This document shows, piece by piece, positions 1-9,700 of a DNA stretch of 32,815 nucleotides. Below the pieces are notes generated by a model that saw nothing but the letters and a program-made list of their open reading frames with translations, had not been told where the DNA came from and ran no database searches. This DNA is from Haplomitrium mnioides (lineage: Eukaryota > Marchantiophyta > Haplomitriopsida > Calobryales). A program made the translations under genes and the position numbers. Location: contig JBNGIS010018790.1 of NCBI GenBank assembly GCA_049999725.1, forward strand, positions 21,941-54,755. The letters are read 5' to 3'. Each line of letters begins with the position of its first letter. Position 1 is the stretch's first letter.

Positions 1-59
1 AATACAAGGAAAGAGATTTATTTGCTGCAAATCTTCAAGCGTGAAGGGAAGATGGAAAG

Positions 60-419
60 GTGAGTTCCAAAATCTTTTTTCTTATTCCTTTTTAATTACT
101 TAGTTGTAACTTTTAGGATGTCCATGCGAGCATGGACTTTGAAGTCCAGGCATGCATGGACTCTGAAGTCCATGCGCGTAGACGCAAAGGTCCAAGCTTG
201 CGGGGACTTTGAAGTCCATGCGCGCATGGACTCTGAAGTCCAGGCGCGCACGTTCTCTAAAGTTCATGCGCACTTGGACCTTGAAGTCCATGCGCGCATG
301 GACTCTGAGGTCTAAGCGTGGCTGGACTTTGAAGTCCATGCACGCACAGACTTTAGAGTCCATGCACGCATGGACTTCAAGGTCCAAGCGCACAAGAACT
401 TTAGAGAACGTGGAAAACC
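60..419 (+). other. intron 1 of the ParB-methyltransferase pseudogene
   Basis: A good donor, AAAG|GTGAGTTCC, starts at 60 right after an open exon segment (1-59). T-rich sequence follows, then the 24-bp minisatellite. The acceptor is not clear: coding similarity resumes by about 430, but no strong pyrimidine-AG site is visible. The right border is therefore approximate. Confidence 0.45.
112..405. repeat. 24-bp double-palindrome minisatellite, array 1 (about 12 copies)
   Basis: The ideal monomer is CATGCGCGCATG followed by GACTTCGAAGTC. Each 12-mer is its own reverse complement, so the array reads the same on both strands. The 18-bp perfect palindrome at 214-231 (GTCCATGCGCGCATGGAC) shows the design directly. 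Copies differ by scattered substitutions, commonly TTTGAA or TCTGAA in place of TTCGAA. The array lies in intron 1. Open frames across it, which encode MDFEVHAR-like octapeptides, result from the 24-bp (8-codon) period and are not evidence of a protein. Confidence 0.93.
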
Positions 420-1408
420 TGGATTTGCCCAAGCTTGGAATGGACAACTGGGATCCATTCCAAATTCAAAGATTAAACGAGGATTTTGTGGAGCTTCTTG
501 CGCAAAGAATGCTCACCAATAAGTACGCGCATTCTTTCTTCATCGTAGTTGTAGACCCGAAGTGTGGTCTCAATGACAAGTCAGAGTTCGACATCACGAT
601 CCTGACAAGTATCATTACGAGATTGCATGAGGCAATCACATTGCTGCAGCAAGGCAACTACTCATTACAAAATATAGGGCAAAGAATCCTGCTCTGTCGC
701 TCTGTAACTGTTACGTAGACATGGGTCTGACACCAATAGAGGCCCGCATTTTTGCAACATATGACAATTATGACCAAAGGTATAGGCTTGAGATGACCTT
801 TATTCAAAAGGTCAAGTATTGTCATCAACAATTGGTGGAGAGTGGGATGGTTTCATCCCAAAAATTGAAAAGAGAGCTAGTGCTGGAAACCCTTGAGATC
901 AAACCAAAGTCTACACTTGAGAAGACCGTGACTTCTCAAGACAACTGGTTCCAACTAGCATTCAGAAGTGGAGAGCTCTGGGATTTATAGCAGAGCATTT
1001 TTTCAATGTGGGAGAAAAACATTGTGAAAGGCCAAAAGCCAAAGTTCAAAGGATCTCTCAGGATGGAGGATATGAAGTGGACGCCTTGGAGGTCTCTTCA
1101 AGATCTTCCAGATGAAGTAAAGATTTCAATTTAGAAGCAGGTAGAAGCTGGAGAGCTTTCAATGGACGAGATGTCTCGGGAGGCGGAGAGACATAAAGTT
1201 TTGGCCGTAATGGTAAAGAGCTTTTGTTCGGAGGTTTATTGTAGTTCCTAAAAAGAGGCAAGAGAGGAGTACCCTCTTCACATTGAAGAGCCGAAGATGG
1301 CCTCCTTTTATTCAAGCTTCGAGAAGCTTCTGGTAACTCTTTTTCTTTGAACTTTATTTAATTATTTGTATTTGCATTGAATATTTTGTAAATTTTACTT
1401 GTGTTTTT

Positions 1409-1795
1409 AAAACTTATGGTCTATGCGTGCATGGACATCGAAGTCCATGTGCGCATGGACTTCAAAGTCCAAACGTGCAGTGACTTTCCAGTCCTTGCGC
1501 GCAATGACTTCGAAGTCCATGCGAGCATGGACTTCGAAGTCCAAACATGCAAGGACATCAAAGTCCATGCGCATATGGACTTCGAAGTCTAGGTGCTCTT
1601 GAACCCTAAAGTCTATGCGCGCATGGACTTTGAAGTCTATGTGTGCATGGACTTTGAAGTCTATACGCGCATAGACTTCGAAGTGGAAGCGCGTGTAGTT
1701 ATCAAAGTCCATGCGCGCATTGACTTCGAAGTCTATACGCGCTTGGATTTCAAAGTCCATGCACGCATGGACTTCGATGTCCATGCACGCATTGA
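1409..1795. repeat. 24-bp double-palindrome minisatellite, array 2 (about 16 copies)
   Basis: This is the same monomer family as array 1, inside intron 2. A perfect GACTTCGAAGTC copy is at 1506-1517. Both strands are open for long stretches and encode nearly the same octapeptide series (MDFEVHAR-like) because the monomer is self-complementary. Near 1600-1612 one junction carries TTGAACCCTAAAGTC, a linker that also appears in the 37-bp array at 21470-21880, tying the two arrays together. Confidence 0.93.
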
Positions 1796-1815
1796 CCCTA
1801 AAATATTTTAGGGTC
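1794..1815. repeat. 22-bp perfect palindrome at the end of minisatellite array 2
   Basis: The sequence GACCCTAAAAT followed by ATTTTAGGGTC is exactly self-complementary. It sits where the array ends, between the last monomer and the T-rich acceptor side of intron 2. Confidence 0.9.
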
Positions 1816-2428
1816 CAATCCTTTCAATGTTTTTATTACTCTCTAATGTTTTTGTTTTGATTTTTGTGCAGGGGGACAAAACATTTAAACGGTAGCTAGC
1901 GAAGAAACTAACAGCAGCTGCGAAAGGAAGGGAGAAATCTGGGGTCGAGGAAGCCCTTGAAGATCAAGACCAGCCTCCTACGTTGGTCTCTTACCCTCCT
2001 ACTTTTCTTGTCCACTGTCAAAAGGCTAGAGAGCGGAAGGCACGGCAACAAAGTTGTGCTGCATCTCTCACAACAGAAGGAGTTGTGAGAGCTGAAGAAG
2101 AACATTTAATGTCTTATGTCGATGGTCTCAACGTGGCATTTTATCAAGTCCACGGGGAGGCCAACGCTCGACAATTGAAGGGCCTTGTGAAACTTAGGTG
2201 TTTCACTTTGGCTATTGCTGATATTCCTTACGGGTATAACCTAAAGGAATGTAAGCATGATGACTCGAAACCATTTTCAAAAGATGACATTTTTGATATG
2301 GTATCATCTTTTGCGGTAGTAACAACTTCGGAGTTTTGGTCTTTTGTGATCATTCATTCTTTGCAGTAGTTTGGCATCATCGATGATGCCCTTTCTAAAG
2401 TCTGTTGTGCAATTGATCACGTCATCTC

Positions 2429-2528
2429 GTGAGTTGTTCTTTTATTTTTATTTATTTATTATTTCTCTGTTTTTATTTCTCTTGCATTTTTGTTACAATG
2501 TTTGATTTGATTGTTTTTCTTTTTGCAG
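2429..2528 (+). other. intron 3 of the ParB-methyltransferase pseudogene
   Basis: The donor CATCTC|GTGAGTTG is at 2429 and the acceptor TTTTTGCAG|GGACG ends at 2528. The intron is 100 bp and very T-rich. Joining the flanks makes codon TC|G and keeps the frame between the motif IV exon and the motif I exon, which strongly supports a real intron. Confidence 0.8.
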
Positions 2529-3430
2529 GGACGAAAGCAATATTCATCATTCTAGTGGTCCTAGAATTGCACATGCCCACGAGTATTGGACGGTGGGCTA
2601 CTAGACAAAGGAAGGAAAGAGTAGCATGCGTCTTTTCAATTTGCAGCCTTTTTTTGAGACTGAACTTCCTCGGTAGATTATGCGGAGTGTATTTAGCTGC
2701 CCTGCAGTTTTGGCAAAGCTTAAACATCGAGGAGATGATGCTTCTATGAATGTTTATCAGAAGCTGCAAGCTCTCTACAATTTTCTTATTGACCATTTAT
2801 CAATAGAGCAAGATTGGATCCTTGATCTCTGCTCTAGGTCTGGCACAAGCCTTGTCTGTGCTTTAAAGCTGATGCAAAATTGCATTGCCATGGAATATGA
2901 TAGACGTCAGTCTATTTATATTCCTCAAAGGGTTTTGGAGATGGCTTCCTTGCCATCCAATGTGACTGAGTCACAGATTGGAGTTGAACTCTTCTAGAGG
3001 AGCTTGATTCAAATCCATTTTTCTATCTACCACAAAATATACATAAAACACTCTCATGTAATACCATAGTTTACCACACATAAGATGACAGGTTCTCTTG
3101 ATTCCATCACAAAAACCATAAAGTCATCACCAAATATATACTTTAGAAATTGACGAAAGAAATGTTTGTCAATATTAAACATACGAATGTTAAAAGGATT
3201 TAATAGAGGAATTCTAGGAGGTACAAATGCTCCTCTATCCATTGCCTATCATAGCATCAAGTCAAATTCTTATCTTCATGTACAAAAGATGGGATATCCA
3301 CTATCCTTTATTCATGAAACCTTGATAGCTTAACTCTAAAAAAGTCAATGCAAAGTGGAGATTTCACTACTCAAAAAGGTCTTAAGTACTTCTCCAAAGA
3401 GGGGTAATCCACACTCTTTAGAGAAGACCA

Positions 3431-3443
3431 AGCTCTGATTCCA
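3431..3443 (-). promoter_or_regulatory. primer binding site (initiator-Met tRNA type)
   Basis: The minus strand reads TGGAATCAGAGCT, one mismatch from the TGGTATCAGAGC primer site used by many plant Ty3/gypsy elements. It lies one base inside the LTR end. Confidence 0.8.
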
Positions 3444-3444
3444 T

Positions 3445-4010
3445 TGTAACACTACACACCCACATTACACACACAAGTTAGCAGAGATACAACACATACA
3501 AGTTAGCATAAGAGAAGCGCATAAGAACTTCAAGAACCCACAAGGTAAGAGATGCCAAACAGGGCACTCTCCATTCTTTATATACTTGAGAGAAAGCACT
3601 TTGCTTACATAGGTGGAGGAACCCCATTGGTTCTTTTTCTATCCTCTTCTAATTAGACCCGTCTTTTCTCTCTCACTCTAATTATACCACTCTTTACTTT
3701 TGTTCTCCTTCTGCCATGTGTACTTATCCTTAGAACCCTCCATCCCTTTAGTTCTCTTTTTTCCACATGTCCTTATCTTTAGAGCCTTCTCTTTACTTTA
3801 ATTCTCAGCTTGCTATGTGTCCTTATTCTCTTCTAAAGTAATCTATCTAGACTCCCTCTTTCACTTTAATTGTTGACTTTCTCTCCTCGTGACACATGTC
3901 CAACTCTATATAATAGCAATTTCTTCTTGCTACTCTAACTTAGTAATACCTTTCTAGACATATTTAACATTATTTTTAGCTATGACTTATTAAAGTTAGT
4001 GACTGTTACA
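3445..4010 (-). repeat. LTR of the truncated chromovirus copy
   Basis: On the minus strand it begins TGTAACAGTCACTAAC and ends GTGTTACA, giving the TGTAACA/TGTTACA terminal inverted repeat of this family. A TATATAAAG-like box lies near 3576-3584 (minus). The outer end at 4010 abuts satellite DNA directly. The length of 566 bp is comparable to the other two LTRs (579 and 599 bp). Confidence 0.9.
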
Positions 4011-4509
4011 ATTGGGAATATTGGAGGATTTTGATGAACTCGCAAGGAGATGTGGATTTTCATAGTACAACATGGAGTAGCTCCAATTGGAGAGTTGCTC
4101 CAGTTGGGGATTTTGGAGAACTCGCAAGGAGAAGTGGGTTTTCATAGATACATCATGGAGTAGCTCCAATTAGAGAGTAGCTACGGTTGGGGATTTTGGA
4201 AAACTTGCAAGGAGATGTGGATTTTCATAGATACATCATGGAGTAGCTCCAATTGGAAAGTAGTTATTGTTGCGGATATTGAGAAACTCGCAAGGAGATG
4301 TGAATTTTCCTAGATACAACATGGAGTAGCTCTAATTGAAGAGTTGTTACAATTGGGGATTTTGGAGAACTTGTAAGGAGATGTGGATTTTCATAGATAC
4401 AACATAGAGTAGCTACAATTGGAGAGTAGTTACAGTTGGGGATTTTGAGAAACTCCTACAAAGATGTGGATTTTCATATTTACAACATGGAGTAGCTCTA
4501 ATTGGACAG
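4011..4509 (+). repeat. 83-bp satellite array, left part (about 6 monomers)
   Basis: Tandem monomers contain GGAGATGTGGATTTTCATAG, ATACAACATGGAGTAG and the palindrome CTCCAATTGGAG, with a period of about 83-84 bp. The last bases, ATTGGACAG, continue in register with the array at 10743 once the intervening element is ignored. Confidence 0.93.
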
Positions 4510-5088
4510 TTCAACGATCACTAACTTTAGTAAGCCATAGCTAAAAATGAAGTAAGATATAGTGTCAACTATGTCTAGAAAGCTATTACTAAGTTAAAGT
4601 AGCAAAAAGCAATTTCTATTTTAGAGAGTTTGACACATAGTAAGAGGAGAGATAGTCAACAAATTAAAGTGAAAGAGGGAGTCTAGATGGACTACTTTAG
4701 AAGAGGATAATGACACGTGGCAAGCAGAGAATTAAACTGGAGAGAAGGTTCTCAAGACAATGACACGTAGCAGAAGGAGAACTAAAGAGTTGGAAGGTTC
4801 TAAAGATAAGGACATATGGTATAAGGAGAATAAAAGTAAAAGGTGGTTCAATTAGAGGGAGAGAGAAAAGAGGGGTCCAAAAAGAAGAGGATAGAAAAAG
4901 AACCAATAATTTTTCTCCATCTATATATGCCAAGGACTTTCTATCAAGTATAGAAAGAAGGGGAGTGCTTTGTTTGGCATCTCTTACCTTGTGGGGTTTT
5001 GAAGTTTGTTGTACGCTTCTTCGATGCTAACTTGCATATGTTGTGTTGGTGTTAACTTGTGTATGTAATGTAGGTGTGGAGTATTACA
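4510..5088 (+). repeat. 5' LTR of the chromovirus
   Basis: The start TTCAACGATCACTAAC is a mutated form of the family start TGTAACAGTCACTAAC, and the end is GTATTACA. A TATATAT-like box lies near 4921-4928. It is homologous to 10144-10742 throughout. Confidence 0.92.
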
Positions 5089-5089
5089 A

Positions 5090-5101
5090 TAGCATCAGAG
5101 C
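5090..5101 (+). promoter_or_regulatory. primer binding site, mutated
   Basis: TAGCATCAGAGC stands where TGGTATCAGAGC is expected, just inside the LTR. This is the initiator-Met tRNA type with substitutions. Confidence 0.78.
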
Positions 5102-5291
5102 TTGGTCTTCTCTAAAGAGTGTGGATAACCCCTCTTTGGAGAAGTACTTAAGACCTTTTGGAGTAGTGGAATCTCCACTTTACATTAACTCCAAGAGAGT
5201 TAAACTTTCAAGTTTTCATGAATAAAGTCTAGCGAATATCCCATCCTTTATAAATGAAGATAAGAAGTTTGACTTGATGTTATGGTAGCAA

Positions 5292-5504
5292 ATGGATAGA
5301 GGAGCATTTGTACCTCCTAGAATTCCTCTATTAAATTCTTTTAACATTCATGTGTTCAATATTGACAAACATTTCTTTCGTCAATTTCTAGTGTATAATT
5401 TTGGTGATGACTTTATGGTTTTTGTGATGGAATCAAGAGAGCCTGTCATCTTACTTGTGGTAAACTATGGTGTTACATGGGAGTGTTTTATTTATATTTT
5501 ATAG
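5292..5504 (+). CDS. leader ORF between PBS and gag, shared with the truncated copy (function unknown)
   Basis: A 70-codon ORF starts MDRGAFVPPRIPLLN. The same frame is open for 62 codons in the other copy (minus strand 3242-3054), where a TGA replaces a TGG. Several replacement differences separate the two, so selection is not obvious. A further open stretch, overlapping it in another frame at 5477-5716 (79 codons, starting MGVFYLYF), follows before gag. I recognise no domain. It could be a leader peptide, a relic of an extra ORF, or chance. Confidence 0.3.
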   Translation: MDRGAFVPPRIPLLNSFNIHVFNIDKHFFRQFLVYNFGDDFMVFVMESREPVILLVVNYGVTWECFIYIL

Positions 5505-5746
5505 TAGAAAGAAAAATGTATTTGAACCAAGCTCTTATAGAAGAGTTCAACTCCAAATGTTATATCTCTATTAGAGTAAAACCTAAGCAAACGCAACGAG
5601 ATTTTCTTGTTCGTAACTCTGGAGAGAGGTTTTGTAATGCAGTGTTGGTATCTACTAAACCTTTTATTTTACATATTCTTCACAATTGGAATGTGTATAT
5701 ATCTGTTTTTGTATAAGTTTTAGAGGGTTAAATGTGACGGAACAAC

Positions 5747-6735
5747 ATGGATGCTAACTCTAGCAGTCATGAGGAAGGAGTCTAGATAATTGCAAAGTTG
5801 GAAGAGCTTCAAGCAGCTCTTACAGCAGGGCAACAACAAACAAACATGTTGATGGTAGAAATAGTAACAATGCAATTACAACAAGAAAGTGGAGAAGGAT
5901 TTGAGAGACATTACTTTAGAAAATGAGTAAGTTGTGCAAGGTAGAGCCCTATAGAGGAAGTCGTATGGTTGGTATCGTCGAAGGATGGCTTTATCAAATG
6001 GAGGTTCATATGTCTTATTATCCAAATGCTGCATATTTGGAGAAAATGTTGTTTGCAAGATCCTTTTTAACAAGGCATGCATCAATATGGCTACAAGGAA
6101 GGGAGGAAAAAAAAATACATGAGGAGAACAACTTTTGTAGAGCAGTTTAAAAGAAGGTTTGCTCCAAAATTTTAAAGCGGTAGATTCTATATTGACCGTA
6201 AGAACGAAGCTTTGGGAATCGGAGCAACAAGGGAATGTTGCAAGATACATTGAGGAGTTTTGAAGCTTGCAAGTTCAAATCAAAGATATGAGTCCACTAG
6301 AGGTCCTTGACAAATTTTTGCAAGGGCTAAAGAGAAGGATTAGAAGAGAAGTTATGATGCACAACCCAAAAGACATAAATAAAGCCATCTCATTTGCTTA
6401 ATGAATTGAAGGAACACTAGGAATTGTACAAACTAGAGGAAACTATGGCCCTATGCCTATAGAGTTGGGAAATATGAGAAGAAGAGAATTTCATCACCCA
6501 AATCACCAACAAGAAGGAACACAACATACTAATAAAAAGAGGATGGATGATCGACAAAAAACTCGAACATGCTACAATTGTGGATGGATAGAACATATTG
6601 CACCAAACTATAAAGTAGTACAGCGCAATCAATGGCAAGTATTTCAATGGCCTATTTCTAATGTCAACAAGGAAGAAGATGAAGAATGTCAAGGAAATGA
6701 AGGGCACCAGTCAAAAAACCTTGTGATTTGGCTAA
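5747..6735 (+). pseudogene. gag: gag of the chromovirus
   Basis: The first ATG (5747) opens a frame with a stop 12 codons later. Gag-like stretches follow in shifting frames: a Q-rich segment, then a capsid-like region (VEGWLYQMEVHMSYYP) at about 5960-6020, then a basic region. A CCHC zinc knuckle at 6570-6611 reads CYNCGWIEHIAPNY, in which the last Cys has become Tyr. Several frameshifts and stops make it non-functional. It is followed directly by the protease region. Confidence 0.82.
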
Positions 6736-9700
6736 GATAAAGAAGAAAGGCAAGGAAAGGTTTCAACAAAAGCAAATGTACTATATAGAGAAACAAAAAA
6801 ATGGAGAACTCATTGTGGTTGATGGAAGGATCTGCAATAAGAGTTTTGGTGGACTTCGAGGTAGAAGAAAGTTATCTATCACGAGCTATAGCCTTGAAGC
6901 TGAAGTTGGCAATTGAAAAAGAAGAGCACGAGGTGGTTGAAATGGAAAATGGCCAAAGTGAGTTGGTTGAACGTCTATCTCAAAATATAGCTCCACATAT
7001 GGGCAACTATAAAGAGAATTTGGAGTGGCAGATTACGACATTGGCTATATATGATGCGATTCTTGGAATGAAATGGCTACGAAGATATAACACACAAGTA
7101 GATTAGCGAAAGAAGACACTCACGACATCTCAATGGAAGATTCGAGGAGGTCGAGTATCACCTTATTCAAGGCACCTACCTTTATATGTGATTAGAGTGT
7201 ATTCAATCAAAAGGCAAGATATTGTATTTTTAAGGCTTATACATGAACTTACAATTGATAAAAAGGAATCAAAGTAGAAAGCTCCCAATGATTTTCAAGG
7301 TATTTTAAACGAGTTTCACGACGTCTTTCCCAATGATTTACCTTATGAATTGTTGCCTAAACAATGCATTGATCACAAAATTGAGGTTTTTCTTGGAAGT
7401 ATTCCACTATGCAAAGCACCATATCGGCTGCCTTCCGATGAACTCGAAGAATACAAATCTCAGATTATTGAATTATTGGAGAAAGTTTTCATTCAACCAA
7501 GCATCTCCTTATGATCCACCAATATTATTTGTGAAAAAGAATGGAAGTATGAAGATGTGTATTGACTATTGAGCACTCAACCAAACAATAGTAAAAAAAT
7601 AAATATCCATTATCTAGAATGGATGATTTGTTTGATCAACTTCAAGGAGCAAATTACTTTACAAAGTTGGATTTGAGAAGCGGATATAATCAAATCCGAA
7701 TTGCAGAAGGTGATGTGCAAAAAACAACATTTCAATGTCAATATAGACTTTTTGAATACCTTGTTATGGCTTTTGGATTAACTAATGCTTTTGCAACATT
7801 TATGGGTCTTATGAATGATATTTTTATCTTATTTGGATAAGTTTGTTATTGTCTTTTTGGATGACATTCTCATTTATAGCAAGAGTCTTCAAGAGCATCA
7901 ACAACATCTTTGTACAATATTAAAGGTACTTTAGAATCACAAGCTATATATGTGAGGATGTCAAAATGTGAAATTGGAAAAGGGGAGGTTGGCTACTTAG
8001 ATCACCGTATGAGTGCATCAAGAATCCAAGTTATGGACAAGAAAGTGGAGGCAATTCAGAAGTGGGAAGCTCCTAGTGATCACACCCAACTAAGAGGACT
8101 TTTTGGGGCTTACTAAGTTTTATCGTCAATTTGTGAAAGGTTTTGCACAAATAGCAGAGCCATTGGCCAACTTGCTCAAGAAAAGTTACACATAGATATG
8201 GGGAGCTATAAAAGAGTTGGCATTTCAAGCATTTAAGAAATCACTTCTTCATGCTCTTATCTTTAAATAGTATGATTCTAAACGACCAATCAAACTTTGA
8301 ATGGATGCATAAGGAAAAGCTATAAGTGGAGTTTTGCAACAAGAATGGGAGAATAGTTGGCATCATATTGCCTTCTTTTCTAGAAAATTGAGTAATGCAA
8401 ATCATGACTACCACACCACAGACCAAGAAGAATTGGCCATTGTATTATAAGCTAAACATTGGAAGCATTGTCTACGAGATAAGGAGTTTGTGGTGGAAAC
8501 CAACCATAAGCCTCCAATCTATCTAGAAACTCAAAAAAACTCTTAAAAAGACATATTCAATGGGCGGAGTGGCGACAACGGTTTCATATAAAGATGGTTT
8601 ATATAGAAGGAAAATGTCAAATTGCAAATGCCTTGACATGTATGCCTCAACTCAACATCATATCATAAATCACAATTCATCCTACTTGGTGGACATAAAT
8701 GTTGTATACAATAAAGAAAGATGAAGAGATCATTGCCGCAAAACAAAAGAAGTTGGTGAAAGATGTGAGAGGATTGATTTTCTTCCAAGATAAGGTCTAG
8801 GTTCCTAATAATGTTAAGTTTTGCTGTGAGATTTTATATGAAGCACATGATTTTGCAAGGTGGTCATATTGGAATCGAGAAGAAATTGGACAATCTTCAA
8901 CGAGTTTATGTTGGCCTAAGATGCATCAAGATGTGGAGGCATATGTTTGGAATTGCTTGGCTTGTCAACAAAACAAAGCTACCAACCTTAAACGAGAAGG
9001 CTTATTACAACCACTACCTATCCCCAATTGACGATGAGAACATGTGAGTATAGATATTGTATGTTAGTTACCACGTACTTCTACCGACTATGATGCTATT
9101 GTTGTTTTTGTAGACAAGCTTAGCAAAATGATTCACATTCGTCTAACTACCAAATCAATGACAACACGTGAGTTAGCACAAATTTATTTGGAAGTAGTCC
9201 ACTCATATCATGGTATTTCCAAAGTTATTATTTTTGATTGAGGCACTCAATTCACTAGGCTGAGCATGTTTTGGCGTACTATATGTGGTCTTCTCAAGAC
9301 CAAATTGGCTATGTCTACTGCTTATTACTCGGAATCTGATGGTCAAACTGAACAGACCAACCGTACCATTGAAGATATGCTACGAGCCTTTACTTTGAAA
9401 GAACAAGAGGAATAGGATTGGCTTCTACCTCTTGTGGAGTTCTCATACAATAACTCCCTCAACAGCTCCACATGTGTTACACCTTTCTTTTTGATATATG
9501 GTGAGCATCCAATCACAATCTCTAGTCTAGAACATGCATCACTATTAATCTCTTAAGAGTCCAACCGCTGATGATTTTCTCCATCGTCTACACTACCAAA
9601 TTCAATGAGCCAAGGAAAAATTGGAAGTTGCTTGTAATCAACAAAAAAAAAATATGTTGATACTCATCATCGAGAGGTGACATTTGCTGTAGGTAACCAA

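Larger units (their letters stand above)
1333..1871 (+). other. intron 2 of the ParB-methyltransferase pseudogene
   Basis: The donor CTTCTG|GTAACT is at 1333. The acceptor is at 1870-1871 (TTTTTGTGCAG|GGGGAC) and is preceded by a long T-rich tract. Downstream codons in this frame run into the motif IV exon with one stop. The intron is T-rich at both ends, with the minisatellite filling the middle. Confidence 0.62.
1..2975 (+). pseudogene. ParB-like domain + N4/N6 DNA methyltransferase fusion gene, multi-exon, decayed, 3' truncated
   Basis: I read four exon segments: 1-59, about 420-1332, 1872-2428 and 2529-2975. Exon 2 holds WDPFQIQRLNEDFVELLAQR, a hydrophobic strand ending VVVDPK, and later EMTFIQKV; this order resembles the ParB/sulfiredoxin-like domain that precedes methylases in some phage and bacterial proteins. 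Exon 3 has motif IV as DIPYG (near 2219-2235; the usual form is DPPY). Exon 4 has motif I as DWILDLCSRSGTS (near 2809-2847), followed by an acidic EYDRRQ. The order IV then I fits beta-class amino-methyltransferases. The exon 3/exon 4 join keeps frame exactly. Damage: frameshifts near 655-662 and 980-1010, and in-frame stops at 1132, 1893-1895, 2367-2369, 2602-2604 and 2674-2676. Homology stops at about 2975, where a retroelement begins; a sister copy (22061-22570) continues to a native stop. The methyltransferase call is firm and the ParB call is tentative. The 5' end lies outside the window. Confidence 0.68.
2976..4010 (-). mobile_element. truncated Ty3/gypsy chromovirus copy (5' LTR + PBS + leader)
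   Basis: Read on the minus strand, this is an LTR (4010 to 3445), a PBS (3443-3431) and about 470 bp of leader that match 4510 to about 5560 of the complete element. It includes the leader ORF beginning MDRGAFVPPRIPLLN. It ends abruptly at about 2976 in the leader, against the methyltransferase exon; no gag or pol remains. With the full element it forms a 1-kb inverted repeat around 500 bp of satellite. Confidence 0.88.

Noticed and set aside
1407-1784. 125-codon minus-strand and several plus-strand ORFs rich in MDFEVHAR repeats (also at 100-447)
   Set aside because: They arise from the 24-bp self-complementary minisatellite lying in introns. Period divisibility by 3 keeps frames open on both strands, so this is not evidence of a repeat protein.
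112-1795. CRISPR-like array
   Set aside because: Repeats are contiguous without unique spacers and the context is eukaryotic.
4011-4509. Satellite as part of the truncated chromovirus
   Set aside because: The LTR terminus at 4010 is exact (TGTTACA) and the 83-bp monomers continue in register on the far side of the complete element.
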